64,000 bases of DNA. Origin: CBDDFV01 sp965227335 (GTDB lineage Bacteria > Planctomycetota > Phycisphaerae > Phycisphaerales > SM1A02). This document shows, one piece after another, positions 33,740 through 42,572 of this stretch. Each line of letters begins with the position of its first letter. Within the stretch, counting starts at the first letter, position 1. The DNA is taken from contig CBDDFV010000001.1 in the NCBI GenBank assembly GCA_965227335.1, positions 1,178,001-1,242,000 of the forward strand, given 5' to 3'. Both the position numbers and the translations under genes were made by a program. The notes beneath the pieces were generated by a model. The model did not search any database and had not been told where the DNA came from. It saw only the letters and a list, made by a program, of their open reading frames with translations.

Positions 33740-34387
33740 TCAGCGGAGGATCCAGGTTTCCTTGACGAGCGGGGCCGGGGCCGTGCCGCGCGCCACCACG
33801 TTGCCGGGGATCAGATAGTCCCGCTGCAGCGTCTTGCGGAGGATGACCTCGTCGCCGGTGATCGGGTCGGCGACCGCCGCGGTCTCGCCGCTGATCCCCG
33901 CGATGAAGATCGTGATCTCGTTGACGTCGATCCGGTCGGCGGGCCAGATCACCAGCCCCTCCCGGGCGTGCTCCGCCCCCTGGAAGATCTCGCCGATGAC
34001 CGCGTTCTGCGGCTCCATCAGTTCGTTGCCGATGACGCCGAGCAGCGTGTCCGTCACGCGGGACGAGACGCCGCGACCGGAACGCAGAATCTCGCCCGCA
34101 TCGTTGAACAGCGTGAACTCCGGGGCCCAGACCTGCTCGTCGCCCGTCCGGTTCGTGACCTTGTAGGTGAAGAACCAGTAGTAGTCGCCGCTCGAGGCGT
34201 CCCGCCAGAGCCGCAGATCGCCGGGTTCGAAGGTCAGCTCCCACCGGTACGGCACCGGGGAGGGCTTCGGGTACGCGCCGACCACGGTCGCCGCCAGCAG
34301 CAGCGCGGCCACGCCCGTACACCAGGGGGCGAGACGGGCGAAAATCGAAAGTCGTCGGGCCGGGGCCGCCGGGGCGGAGGTCGCCAT
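33740..34387 (-). CDS. Conserved secreted planctomycete hypothetical protein
   Basis: 215 aa. An N-terminal membrane/signal segment (APWCTGVAALLLAATVVGAYP) precedes a beta-rich exported domain beginning YPKPSPVPYRWELTF and continuing with FTYKVTNRTGDEQVWAPEF. These phrases recur in planctomycete proteins of unknown function, as I recall. GGAGA lies 7 nt upstream of the ATG at 34387. A sigma-70-type promoter lies about 30 nt upstream. No enzymatic motif is visible. Confidence 0.75.
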   Translation of the reverse strand: MATSAPAAPARRLSIFARLAPWCTGVAALLLAATVVGAYPKPSPVPYRWELTFEPGDLRLWRDASSGDYYWFFTYKVTNRTGDEQVWAPEFTLFNDAGEILRSGRGVSSRVTDTLLGVIGNELMEPQNAVIGEIFQGAEHAREGLVIWPADRIDVNEITIFIAGISGETAAVADPITGDEVILRKTLQRDYLIPGNVVARGTAPAPLVKETWILR

Positions 34388-34417
34388 GAGAAGTTCTCCG
34401 GGAGTGGACAATCCGGT

Positions 34418-34445
34418 ATTCTACGGGAACCGGGCGCGAGAGCAA
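34418..34445 (-). promoter_or_regulatory. Sigma-70-type promoter for the secreted hypothetical
   Basis: On the minus strand TTGCTC (34445-34440) and TAGAAT (34423-34418) are 16 nt apart. Transcription would start about 24 nt before the ATG, just before the ribosome-binding site. Confidence 0.55.
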
Positions 34446-34460
34446 TCCGCTTCGCCCGCG

Positions 34461-34466
34461 TACCCT
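34461..34466 (+). promoter_or_regulatory. Candidate -10 of leaderless transcript
   Basis: TACCCT lies 5 nt before the ATG at 34472. No Shine-Dalgarno is visible. Confidence 0.45.
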
Positions 34467-34471
34467 GTTCC

Positions 34472-35446
34472 ATGAGCATTTCGCACCCGCATTCCGATGA
34501 GTTGCTCGATTCCGGCGGGACCGGACAGCGGATCGTCCGGATCGAGGCGGACCGTCGGGAGGCGGCGATCGCTCACCTCGTCGCCCGGTCCGGACCCCCG
34601 GACCGCGAGCACGCCCGCCGGTTCATCGGCTACGCGGTCGACAACGGCCTCCCCCTCGATCAGCTCTGGGCGTACGAAACCGCCGATACCGGGGCCATCA
34701 CCGCCGCCGCCCTCGTCCTGCCCAGCCCCGGACGGACCGCCATGGTCTTCGCCAGCCGGCCCCAGGGACGGACCGATTCCGACCGCATCGGCCGGCTCCT
34801 CGACCACGCCTGCGAGGCGGCCGCCCGGACCGGCGACATCGACCTCGCCCAGGTCCTGCTCGAACCCAGCGAACGACTGGAAAACGCCGCGTTCATCGCC
34901 GGCGGCTTCCGGAAGCTGGGCTCTCTGAGCTACATGCGACGTTCATTGCGTCAGCTCCCCGATCCGCCGGAGTGGCCGCCCGGGGTGACGGTGACCCGGG
35001 CGGACGCCCACCCGCCCGCCGTGCTCGCCGCGACGCTGGAGGCGACCTACCAGGACACCCTCGATTGTCCGGGTCTGTTCGGGTTGCGGCGGACCGAGGA
35101 CATCCTGCTCGGGCATCGCTCGACCGGCGCGTACGATCCCGCGTTGTGGACGGTGCTCTGCGTGGACGACACGCCGGCGGGCGTGCTTTTCCTCAATCCA
35201 TCGCCCGCCCAGCGGACGGTGGAGCTCGTCTACATCGGCGTGGCGCCAATGGCGCGTGGACGACGGCTCGGCGGACGTCTGCTGACGTACGGACTTGCCT
35301 CGTTGCGCGGCCGGTCGGAGACGTCCATCTCGCTCGCCGTCGACGACAGCAATGCGCCCGCCCTGGCGCTCTATCGCGCCGACGGCTTCCGACGGATCGG
35401 GCGACGCATCGCGCTCATCCGTCCGCTTCGCGATGCATCAGGGTGA
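34472..35446 (+). CDS. Tandem GNAT-fold N-acetyltransferase
   Basis: 324 aa made of two GNAT-like halves. The C-terminal half (about 165-320) is the clearer one, with VELVYIGVAPMARGRRLGGRLL, the acetyl-CoA pyrophosphate-binding loop (here ARGRRLGGRLL), and DSNAPALALYRADGFRRIGRR, the standard GNAT ending. The N-terminal half is degenerate. Bipartite GNATs include mycothiol synthase-type enzymes, but the acceptor here cannot be predicted. A -10-like hexamer 5 nt upstream suggests leaderless expression. Confidence 0.8.
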   Translation: MSISHPHSDELLDSGGTGQRIVRIEADRREAAIAHLVARSGPPDREHARRFIGYAVDNGLPLDQLWAYETADTGAITAAALVLPSPGRTAMVFASRPQGRTDSDRIGRLLDHACEAAARTGDIDLAQVLLEPSERLENAAFIAGGFRKLGSLSYMRRSLRQLPDPPEWPPGVTVTRADAHPPAVLAATLEATYQDTLDCPGLFGLRRTEDILLGHRSTGAYDPALWTVLCVDDTPAGVLFLNPSPAQRTVELVYIGVAPMARGRRLGGRLLTYGLASLRGRSETSISLAVDDSNAPALALYRADGFRRIGRRIALIRPLRDASG

Positions 35447-35925
35447 GACAGTTCTGGTCTGATGCGGTCGACGTGCCGATGTCGTGCGTCATCGAAGCGT
35501 GCGCCGGCGCCTGTTTTTCCACGACATGTTGACAGCCGGAAGGCGCGGCGGTGGAAAAGATTTATTTTCGGTGAGGACCGGTCCAAAATCGCGGATTCCC
35601 CGCGTGGTTCCCGCGTCGTGTGTGAAGACCCCGTTGTCGGAGCGTGCAGCGCGCATTACGTTGTCGCAGTCGTCAGGGATGGATGACGCTCTCCCTCGAA
35701 CCCGCCGCCCGGGACGAGGCGCCGACGGACGAATCGTCGCACGCCTCCACGACCTTCCGCGTGCGGCGCCGACGCGGCCGGCTCTGATCCGGCGAGGGCG
35801 CGTCGGGGGGTTCAGCAAGGGGGGACGAGAGGGGCGAACGGACTCGAATCTGCGCACACCGTCGGGCCCCGTCAGCGGGCGCGGCGCCTTGAGCTGCCCT
35901 GATGCAGCGAAGGGGATTCGACGGC
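35447..35925. other. Non-coding region upstream of dnaA, possible origin
   Basis: 479 bp without a convincing gene on either strand. A 7-bp inverted repeat GCATCAG/CTGATGC (35435-35441 and 35459-35465) spans the GNAT stop codon. A perfect inverted pair of TTTTCCAC lies at 35516-35523 and 35559-35552, each matching eight of nine positions of the DnaA box (TTWTNCACA). The second overlaps an AT-rich tract at 35556-35570, unusual in this GC-rich DNA. Together these suggest DnaA binding, for autoregulation or replication initiation. The rest shows nothing recognisable. Confidence 0.45.
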
Positions 35926-37470
35926 ATGACAGCTGCTTCTCCGATCGGCGGCTCTGACTCCGGCGCTGCGGCGCCGCGTCTCGAGCAGACGAGTTCAGAC
36001 GACACGCGAATCACCAGCGGATACGGGCACGCCATGGATCACACGCGGGGGCACGGACACGGGCGCCAGGAGGACCGGCAGACGGCGATCAGACGCGCGC
36101 TCCGCGGCGTCGTCGGCGACGCCAAGTTCGAGATGTGGTTCAACCGGGCGGCGTCGATCGACCTGCACGACGGTCAGATTCGCATCGTCGCCGACGCCGC
36201 GTTCATCGCCGAATGGATCGAACGCGTGCATCGCGACGACCTGCACGCGGTGGCGGAGAGTCTCCTCGGCGACCGCGAGGCGTGGACGATCGAGGTGCGA
36301 TCGCCGGCGGATAACGACGGACCGGACCCGGCCGTCGACGACGACGGAGCGGCGGTCCTGAAGAAGCCGCGCGTCACGTCGGCCGACGCCCACCGTCCGC
36401 CGCTTCGACAGTTCGACGACTTCATCGTCGGTCCCTCCAACGAACTCGCCTTCCGCGCCGCCCGACGTCTGGCGGAGGACGTGGACGGCGGCGAGATCTC
36501 CCCGCTCTTCCTCCATGGCGAGTGCGGCGTCGGCAAGACGCATCTCCTCCGCGCCATCCGACACGCCTTCGCCGAGCGGGTGGGCGCCCGCGCCGTCCGC
36601 TATGTCACCGGCGAGCAGTTCACCAACGAATACCTCGCCGCTCTCCGCGACGATTCCATCGACCAGTTTCGCGCCCGCATCCGACGACTCTCGCTGCTCT
36701 GCATCGACGACGTGCACTTCATGGCGAACAAGTCGGCGACGCAGTACGAGTTCCTGCAGACGATGATCGCCATCGAGGGCACCGGGGCCCGGGTCGTCCT
36801 CGCCTCCGATGAGCACCCGCGCCATATCAAGCAGGTCAGCCAGCCGCTCGTCAGCCGCTTTCTCTCCGGCATGGTCGCCAAGATCGACCGACCCGACCTT
36901 GAAACCCGCCTCAAACTCATTGACCGGCTCTTCGATCGGCGAGGGCTGCGGGCGACCGACGTCGCGGCGGAGATGATCGCCGCGCACTGCGTCGGCTCCG
37001 TGCGTGAACTTCAGGGCGCGATCACCCGCATCGCCGCCGTGCAGCACCTCATGCCTGATCAGTCCGCCGAACCGGGCGTGGTCGGGGCCGTCGTCGTCGA
37101 ACGCGTGCTCATGGAGGCCGGGGCCCAGCCGTCCACCCCCGTCCAGCCCGCCGTCATCATCGACATCACCTGTGAGACGCTCGGCGTGACACGCTCCGAC
37201 TTCTGCGGACCCGGTCGACACCGACGACTCGTCGCCGCCCGCGGTCTCGCCGCCCTGCTCTGCCGCTCCATGACCACCCTCAGCTACCCCGAGATCGCCC
37301 GCGCCATGGGACGCTCCAACCACTCCACCGTCTACACCGCGGCGAAACGCCTCCGCGGTCAGATCGACGCAGGTGAACGGCTGAGTCTGGTCGATGGCGC
37401 GGCGGACGTCTCGCTTCGGGAACTGGCCGACCAGATCAGGCACGCCGTCATGCGCGCCCGCCGCCGCTGA
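35926..37470 (+). CDS. dnaA: Chromosomal replication initiator protein DnaA
   Basis: AAA+ initiator, 514 aa. Domain I is recognisable (RALRGVVGDAKFEMWFNRAASIDL). The ATPase core has FIVGPSNELAFRAARR, the P-loop GECGVGKTHL (Lys204) and Walker B LLCIDDVHFMANKSATQYEFLQTM. Domain IV has HRRLVAARGLAALLCRSMTTLSYPEIARAMGRSNHSTVYTAAKRL. The signature normally reads GGRDHTTV or GGRDHSTV; here Arg463-Ser-Asn465-His-Ser replaces the conserved Asp by Asn. The ATG at 35926 follows AAGGGGA at 9 nt; ATGs at 35902 and 36034 are alternatives. The N-terminal 40 residues are poorly conserved. Confidence 0.92.
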   Translation: MTAASPIGGSDSGAAAPRLEQTSSDDTRITSGYGHAMDHTRGHGHGRQEDRQTAIRRALRGVVGDAKFEMWFNRAASIDLHDGQIRIVADAAFIAEWIERVHRDDLHAVAESLLGDREAWTIEVRSPADNDGPDPAVDDDGAAVLKKPRVTSADAHRPPLRQFDDFIVGPSNELAFRAARRLAEDVDGGEISPLFLHGECGVGKTHLLRAIRHAFAERVGARAVRYVTGEQFTNEYLAALRDDSIDQFRARIRRLSLLCIDDVHFMANKSATQYEFLQTMIAIEGTGARVVLASDEHPRHIKQVSQPLVSRFLSGMVAKIDRPDLETRLKLIDRLFDRRGLRATDVAAEMIAAHCVGSVRELQGAITRIAAVQHLMPDQSAEPGVVGAVVVERVLMEAGAQPSTPVQPAVIIDITCETLGVTRSDFCGPGRHRRLVAARGLAALLCRSMTTLSYPEIARAMGRSNHSTVYTAAKRLRGQIDAGERLSLVDGAADVSLRELADQIRHAVMRARRR

Positions 37471-37524
37471 TCCGTCGCGACAAACCGGGCGTCGCGAATC
37501 TGCAGCCCGACGCCGCCGGTCGGG

Positions 37525-37530
37525 TACACT
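37525..37530 (+). promoter_or_regulatory. Candidate -10 of leaderless transcript
   Basis: TACACT lies 6 nt before the ATG at 37537, with no Shine-Dalgarno. Confidence 0.5.
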
Positions 37531-37536
37531 GTTGCG

Positions 37537-39093
37537 ATGCCGCTCCCGCTTCGTCGCCCCGCTCCTCCGGCGCCGCTCCGGCCGACCCTCGTCCTGCTGG
37601 TCGCCCTCGCCGCCCTCCTCGGCGCGGTCGTCGCCACGCCTGCGCGGGCGGACTGGCGCGATGATCGCGCCTTCGACGCGGCGGTCGGACACCTCAGCCG
37701 CATCGTCCGCCCCCGGCGGGGCGACGCGCCGCTCGCCCTGCTCCGCGCGTTGCGCCAGCTTCGCGATCCCTCGCTCGAGCCCTTCTTCCGGCAACTCATT
37801 CGCGAGCCCGATCCGATCGTGCAGACGCACGCCATCCTCGGACTGGCGGAACTCGCGGACCCGCCGCGACTCAATCCCGCCATCGTCAGCCAGGCGCCCT
37901 CCGTGGCGGCCCGCCATACGGCCATCGAGGCCGCGGTCGCCCGGGAGATGCTCGAGCGCGACGCGATGCGCGAGATGCTCGCCTGGGACGACCTCGAGGA
38001 CCTCCCGCGGCTCCGTCTCCTCGCCGAACTGCGCGACGCGGGGGACCCGGTCGATCTCGATCTGCTTCGCACGCTGGCCGAGCGGCTCGGCCCCGACGGC
38101 GCGCTCGCCGCCGCGCTCCTCGCCGACGCCGGCGACCTCGACGCTCTCGTCGCGTTTGAAGGCGAAGCCCGGTCGCTCGATCGCGCCGCCCGGGCCGCGC
38201 GATATTCGCGGCTGCTGGAGGAGATCCGGCGCTACCGTCTCGACGAACTGGCCGACTGGACCGCCGCTCTCCTCGAGGCGGACGTGTTCCCCGCCGGCCC
38301 CATGCACCGCGAGATCGTGTTCACGCTGCTGTACCTGGATCCGGAACGCGGTGAACGGGCGTGGCGACGCGCGTTGGGGGACGCGCCCTCACGGATCGAT
38401 CTCGTCGAATTCGGCATGTTGCTGCTCGCGCTCGGCGAGGACGCCCCGGTCAGCGCGTACGACCGACTCGACGCGGCGGGTGATCCGCTCTCGACCCGCA
38501 TGGCCGCGGCCGGTCGTGCGTTGGCGACGCAATCCGACGTCGCGGCGCGGGCGATGCTCGACCTCATCGAGTTCGGGCACGTGAAGACGGTCGGATGGGC
38601 GGTCGGCATGGCGGCGACGCTGCCCGTTGACCAGGCTCGCGCCGTGTATCTCCCGTTGATGGACAACGTCGAGGGGCCGCCCGAGGGTCAGGCCGATCGG
38701 GCCGAACTCGCGATGCTGGCCGCGACGAAGCTGTTTGCGATCGATCCCGACATCGTCCTCGCCCGGCTGCGGGCCGCGCCTGACGACAGTCTCACCCAGG
38801 AGTCGATCATGCTGGGTCTGCTGGACGCGATCGACCCGCGGGTGGGCGAAGCGGCGGCCGCCGCCCCGACGATCGGGCTGGGGCGGACGGATTCGGTGGC
38901 TCGTCTGCTTGCGGCGCGTCACCAGTCGACGCTGAGCGAGGCGGCGCTCCGGGATCTCGCGTTGATCGCGCGTGGCGGCGGGCGGGTGTCCCCGGCGTTG
39001 CAGGCGCAAGCGGCGTGGATCTACCTTCGTCACACGAATCAGATCGATCAGGCGCTGACGGCGATCTTCGAGCCGCCGGCGGCCGGCGACTGA
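37537..39093 (+). CDS. Exported HEAT-like helical-repeat protein
   Basis: 518 aa. A Pro-rich start and hydrophobic stretch (LVLLVALAALLGAVVATPARA) make a cleavable signal peptide ending at ARA. The mature part consists of helical pairs of HEAT/ARM type, for example LLRALRQLRDPSLEPFFRQLIREPDPIVQTHAILGLAELADP. No catalytic residues are apparent. Function unknown; probably a periplasmic scaffold. Confidence 0.7.
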   Translation: MPLPLRRPAPPAPLRPTLVLLVALAALLGAVVATPARADWRDDRAFDAAVGHLSRIVRPRRGDAPLALLRALRQLRDPSLEPFFRQLIREPDPIVQTHAILGLAELADPPRLNPAIVSQAPSVAARHTAIEAAVAREMLERDAMREMLAWDDLEDLPRLRLLAELRDAGDPVDLDLLRTLAERLGPDGALAAALLADAGDLDALVAFEGEARSLDRAARAARYSRLLEEIRRYRLDELADWTAALLEADVFPAGPMHREIVFTLLYLDPERGERAWRRALGDAPSRIDLVEFGMLLLALGEDAPVSAYDRLDAAGDPLSTRMAAAGRALATQSDVAARAMLDLIEFGHVKTVGWAVGMAATLPVDQARAVYLPLMDNVEGPPEGQADRAELAMLAATKLFAIDPDIVLARLRAAPDDSLTQESIMLGLLDAIDPRVGEAAAAAPTIGLGRTDSVARLLAARHQSTLSEAALRDLALIARGGGRVSPALQAQAAWIYLRHTNQIDQALTAIFEPPAAGD

Positions 39094-39169
39094 GTCTTTT
39101 TCTCGGCCGGGACGCGTCGGCGGCGCGTCCTCGGCGTTCCGTCCCGCCGCCCGGTTGGAGCCACGCCCG

Positions 39170-40342
39170 GTGCCAGAACCGAACGCGATTCCCCTGAGTC
39201 AGCCCGACATCACCGACGAGGATGTCCGCGCCGTCACCGAGGTGCTGCGAAGCGGACGCCTCAGCATCGGTCCCGTCGTCGAGGCGTTCGAGGACGCGGT
39301 CGCCGCCGTCGCCGGTCGTCCCTACGGCGTCGCGGTGAACTCCGGCACGTCGGGTCTGCACCTGGCCCTCCGCGCGCTGAACATCGGTCCCGGCGACGAG
39401 GTCATCACCCCGGCGTTCAGTTTCGTCGCCTCCGCCAACTGCATCCTGCACGCGGGGGCGACGCCCGTGTTCGTCGACTGCGACCCCCGCACGCTCAACA
39501 TGCGGGCCGCCGACGTCGAGGCGAAGATCAACGACAACACGAAGGCGATCATCGGCGTCGAGGTCTTCGGCAATCCCGCCGGCCTGCGCGATCTCGCGAC
39601 GCTCGCGACCAAGTACGAGATCCCGATGATCGAGGACGCATGCGAAGGACTGGGCGGCCGTTTCGGACGCGACCGCATCGGCGGGTTCGGACGCATCGCC
39701 GTCTTCGGCTTCTATCCCAACAAGCAGATCACGTGCGGCGAAGGCGGCATGATCGTCACCCACGACGACCACATCGCCGACGTCTGCCGCTCCATGCGCA
39801 ACCAGGGACGCGCCTCCGCCGCCATGGGCCACGGGGCCGGCTCGTGGCTGCAGCACGAACGACTCGGCTACAACTACCGGCTCACCGAGATCCAGGCCGC
39901 CCTCGGCCTCTCCCAGATCCAGCGCCTGCCCGAACTCATGGAAGCCCGCGCGATGGTGGCCGACGCGTACACCCGCCGGCTCATGACCAACGCCGACCTC
40001 ACCGTGCCCACCGTCGAGCCCGGCGTCGAGATGAGCTGGTTCGTCTACGTCGTGCGGCTCAGCGACCGCTTCACCGAACACGACCGCGACGAAATCATCG
40101 ACGGGCTCCGCCGGCACGAAGTGGGGGCGTCGAACTACTTCCCCGCGATTCCGATGCTGCCGTTCTACCGCCAGCAGTTCGGCTTCCAGCCCGGCGACTT
40201 CCCGCGGGCGGAATCGGTGAGCCAGCGCACCATCGCCCTGCCGTTCTTCCCGAAGATGACGGAGCGCGACGTCGACCTCGTCTGCCAGACGCTCGAACTC
40301 ATCATGACCCGCGCGACGTTCTCGCGCAGCGAATCCGACTGA
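39170..40342 (+). CDS. DegT/DnrJ/EryC1 family PLP-dependent sugar aminotransferase
   Basis: 390 aa cytosolic aminotransferase that adds an amino group to a nucleotide-linked keto-sugar for glycan or lipopolysaccharide synthesis. Recognised by VAVNSGTSGLHLALRALNIGPGDEVITPAFSF at the PLP phosphate-binding side, IEDACEGLG, and the internal-aldimine Lys185 in GFYPNKQITCGEGGMI, followed by GYNYRLTEIQAALGL. All family blocks are present. GTG at 39170 is preferred for the GGAG 9 nt upstream; a TTG at 39155 is the alternative. The exact sugar substrate cannot be inferred. obg follows closely. Confidence 0.92.
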   Translation: MPEPNAIPLSQPDITDEDVRAVTEVLRSGRLSIGPVVEAFEDAVAAVAGRPYGVAVNSGTSGLHLALRALNIGPGDEVITPAFSFVASANCILHAGATPVFVDCDPRTLNMRAADVEAKINDNTKAIIGVEVFGNPAGLRDLATLATKYEIPMIEDACEGLGGRFGRDRIGGFGRIAVFGFYPNKQITCGEGGMIVTHDDHIADVCRSMRNQGRASAAMGHGAGSWLQHERLGYNYRLTEIQAALGLSQIQRLPELMEARAMVADAYTRRLMTNADLTVPTVEPGVEMSWFVYVVRLSDRFTEHDRDEIIDGLRRHEVGASNYFPAIPMLPFYRQQFGFQPGDFPRAESVSQRTIALPFFPKMTERDVDLVCQTLELIMTRATFSRSESD

Positions 40343-40365
40343 CGGCCCGCGCGTCGCAACCACCC

Positions 40366-41397
40366 ATGCTCGTTGACAACACCGTCATCTTCGTCCGCTC
40401 CGGCAAGGGCGGCCACGGCTGCGTCTCCTTCCGACGCGAGAAATACGTGCCCAAGGGCGGTCCCGACGGCGGCGACGGCGGCCGCGGCGGCGACGTCATC
40501 CTCGTCGGCGACGACTCGCTCGACTCCCTCCTCCATCTCACCCGCCGCCCGCACTATCGCGCCACCAACGGTCAGCCCGGACAGGGCAAGCAGAAACACG
40601 GGGCCGACGGCGAGGACTGCCTCGTGCCCGTCCCGCTCGGCACCGTCGTGAGCGATGACGAAAGCGGCGACTTCATCGCCGATGTCAGCGACCAGGGCCA
40701 GCGGGTCACCGTCGTCACCGGCGGCAAGGGCGGATTCGGCAACGAACACTTCAAGTCGTCGACCAACCAGACCCCCCGCGAATTCACCGAGGGCGAACCG
40801 TTCATCGAGCGGCGTCTCCGGCTGGAGCTCAAGCTGATCGCAGACATCGGACTCGTCGGGCTCCCGAACGCCGGCAAGTCGACGATGCTTCGCGCCGTGT
40901 CCCGCGCCACGCCCCGCGTGGCCGACTACCCGTTCACCACCCTCCAGCCCTCGCTCGGCATCGCCGAACTGCCGGGCGAACGACGCCTCGTCGTGGCGGA
41001 TATCCCCGGCCTCATCGAAGGCGCGGCGGACGGGGCCGGGCTGGGCCACGACTTCCTCAAGCACATCGAGCGCACCCGTGCGTTGGCGCACGTTCTCGAC
41101 GTCGCGCCGTTCGATGAATCCGACCCCGCGACGAACTACGCGACGATCCGACGCGAACTCGGCGACTACGCTCCCGAACTCGCATCCAAGCCCGAACTCA
41201 TCGTCCTCAACAAGATCGACCTCATCCCCGAAGCCGACCGCGCCGACCATGTGCGTGCGATCATCGAACAGCTCCCCGCCGACGCCGAACCCGTCGTGGT
41301 CAGCGGCGCCGCCGGCGAGAACATCGCGGCGATGCTCGAACGGTGCTGGAAGCTGGTGGAAAAGCACCCCGCGAGTCCGGCGAAGTGGGAGGCGTAG
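40366..41397 (+). CDS. obg: Obg/CgtA family GTPase
   Basis: Ribosome-associated GTPase involved in 50S maturation and stress responses, 343 aa. The Gly-rich Obg fold is at the N-terminus (GKGGHGCVSFRREKYVPKGGPDGGDGGRGGDV), followed by the G domain with GLPNAGKST (G1, around 164-172), DIPGLIEGA (G3) and LNKIDL (G4). The variable C-terminal OCT domain is absent or reduced, as in many relatives. It starts 23 nt after the aminotransferase. It is not linked to rpmA/rplU as in most bacteria. Confidence 0.95.
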   Translation: MLVDNTVIFVRSGKGGHGCVSFRREKYVPKGGPDGGDGGRGGDVILVGDDSLDSLLHLTRRPHYRATNGQPGQGKQKHGADGEDCLVPVPLGTVVSDDESGDFIADVSDQGQRVTVVTGGKGGFGNEHFKSSTNQTPREFTEGEPFIERRLRLELKLIADIGLVGLPNAGKSTMLRAVSRATPRVADYPFTTLQPSLGIAELPGERRLVVADIPGLIEGAADGAGLGHDFLKHIERTRALAHVLDVAPFDESDPATNYATIRRELGDYAPELASKPELIVLNKIDLIPEADRADHVRAIIEQLPADAEPVVVSGAAGENIAAMLERCWKLVEKHPASPAKWEA

Positions 41398-41412
41398 CCG
41401 CGGTCGATCGCG

Positions 41413-42534
41413 CTAGTGATACCACGGCGTGAACGGCAGCATGATCGACACCGCGATCAGCACGATGATCACCCACTCCAGCGTCTCCAGCCGACGCGTC
41501 GACGTCGCCTCGCACATCTTGTCGTAGAGACTGTTCGTCGCCTCCAGCTTCCGCGTCACGCCGTCCTGCCACGCCGGCAGATCCAGACGCGCGGCCGCGA
41601 GCCGGTACAGCCGCGCGAGATACTGATTGCCCAGCAGCTTGATCGCGTTGTTCACGCCCTCGAAACGAACCGCCGCGTCCGTCTGCGCCGACGCAAACCG
41701 ACGCAGCAGACGACCCGACGAAAACCCCGGCCACACCCGGCTCCGCGTCAGGGCGGCGAGCGTTTCGTCCGCGTGGTCCAGAATCGCGTCCAGCTCCGCA
41801 TCCAGCACCCGCAACTGCAGCAACTCCACGTTCGCATGCTGCAGCACCGCAATCACATCGTCCGGCTCCGGATCGAACAGCAGCGCGGCGTTCCAGTCCA
41901 CGATCGCCAGGTCCGTCGACGCGTACGACATCGACCCGCCGACCGACCGCTCCACCTGCTGCGACGACAGTTCCGACCGGTCCGCCTCGATCAGCTGCGC
42001 GATGGTCCGCCGATGCGCCCCCGCGAAGGCGTGCGGCTCCGGCGGACCGCCCGTCACCACGAACACCGTGTACGCCTCCGTCGCCTCCGCCAGCCTCGGA
42101 CGCTCCACGGCGTCGCCCATCGCCTCCATGACCGCCGTCACCCGCCGCCGCGCCTCCGCCGCCAGGTCGGGATGTTCGTCGAGGCTGACGCTGAGGTCGA
42201 TCATCTTGTCGAGCCCGGCGGGCATCGGGAGCCGGAACGTGGCCAGGGCGGCGCCGAAGTCGTAGACCAGGATCTCGGTCCCCGCCTCCGTCGTCGCTGC
42301 GTCGACCGTGACGGTCGGTCCGTCCACGACGAGCCGCAGGGGCGGGGGGCTGTAGTCGAACCAGACCGGGGCGGGCCGACGCGCCCGCACGACCTGCCGA
42401 CGCGTCGCCTCTTCGAGCCGTCGCTCGGCCGTCTCCAGTTCGATCTGGAAGCCGATGTCGAACGCGAACATCGCCAAAACGACGCCCTCGAGTTCGGACG
42501 GAGCGGCGACGATGTCAGGGGCGTCAGGCGACAT
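41413..42534 (-). CDS. DUF155/RMD1-family membrane-tethered protein
   Basis: 373 aa, mostly soluble with one C-terminal membrane helix (LEWVIIVLIAVSIMLPF). The middle and C-terminal regions match the DUF155/RMD1-YagE family as I recall it: VDWNAALLFDP and LEATNSLYDKMCEATSTRRLETLEW before the helix. Family members are found in bacteria and in mitochondria (RMND1), where they affect translation or membranes, but no biochemical activity is established. An ATG at 42534 has TAGAGT 6 nt upstream, suggesting a leaderless transcript. It faces obg tail to tail with 15 bp between. Confidence 0.75.
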   Translation of the reverse strand: MSPDAPDIVAAPSELEGVVLAMFAFDIGFQIELETAERRLEEATRRQVVRARRPAPVWFDYSPPPLRLVVDGPTVTVDAATTEAGTEILVYDFGAALATFRLPMPAGLDKMIDLSVSLDEHPDLAAEARRRVTAVMEAMGDAVERPRLAEATEAYTVFVVTGGPPEPHAFAGAHRRTIAQLIEADRSELSSQQVERSVGGSMSYASTDLAIVDWNAALLFDPEPDDVIAVLQHANVELLQLRVLDAELDAILDHADETLAALTRSRVWPGFSSGRLLRRFASAQTDAAVRFEGVNNAIKLLGNQYLARLYRLAAARLDLPAWQDGVTRKLEATNSLYDKMCEATSTRRLETLEWVIIVLIAVSIMLPFTPWYH

Positions 42535-42540
42535 CCGCAG

Positions 42541-42546
42541 ACTCTA
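42541..42546 (-). promoter_or_regulatory. Candidate -10 of leaderless transcript
   Basis: TAGAGT on the minus strand lies 6 nt before the ATG at 42534. Confidence 0.45.
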
Positions 42547-42572
42547 CCACGGGGAACGACGCCGCGTCCGCT

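Noticed and set aside
35484..35957. 157-codon frame upstream of dnaA
   Set aside because: Arg/Gly-rich without conserved features or start signal; overlaps the dnaA start and the DnaA-box-like repeats.
35995..38307. 770-codon open frame antisense to dnaA and the HEAT-like gene
   Set aside because: Spans two recognisable genes and has no domain of its own.
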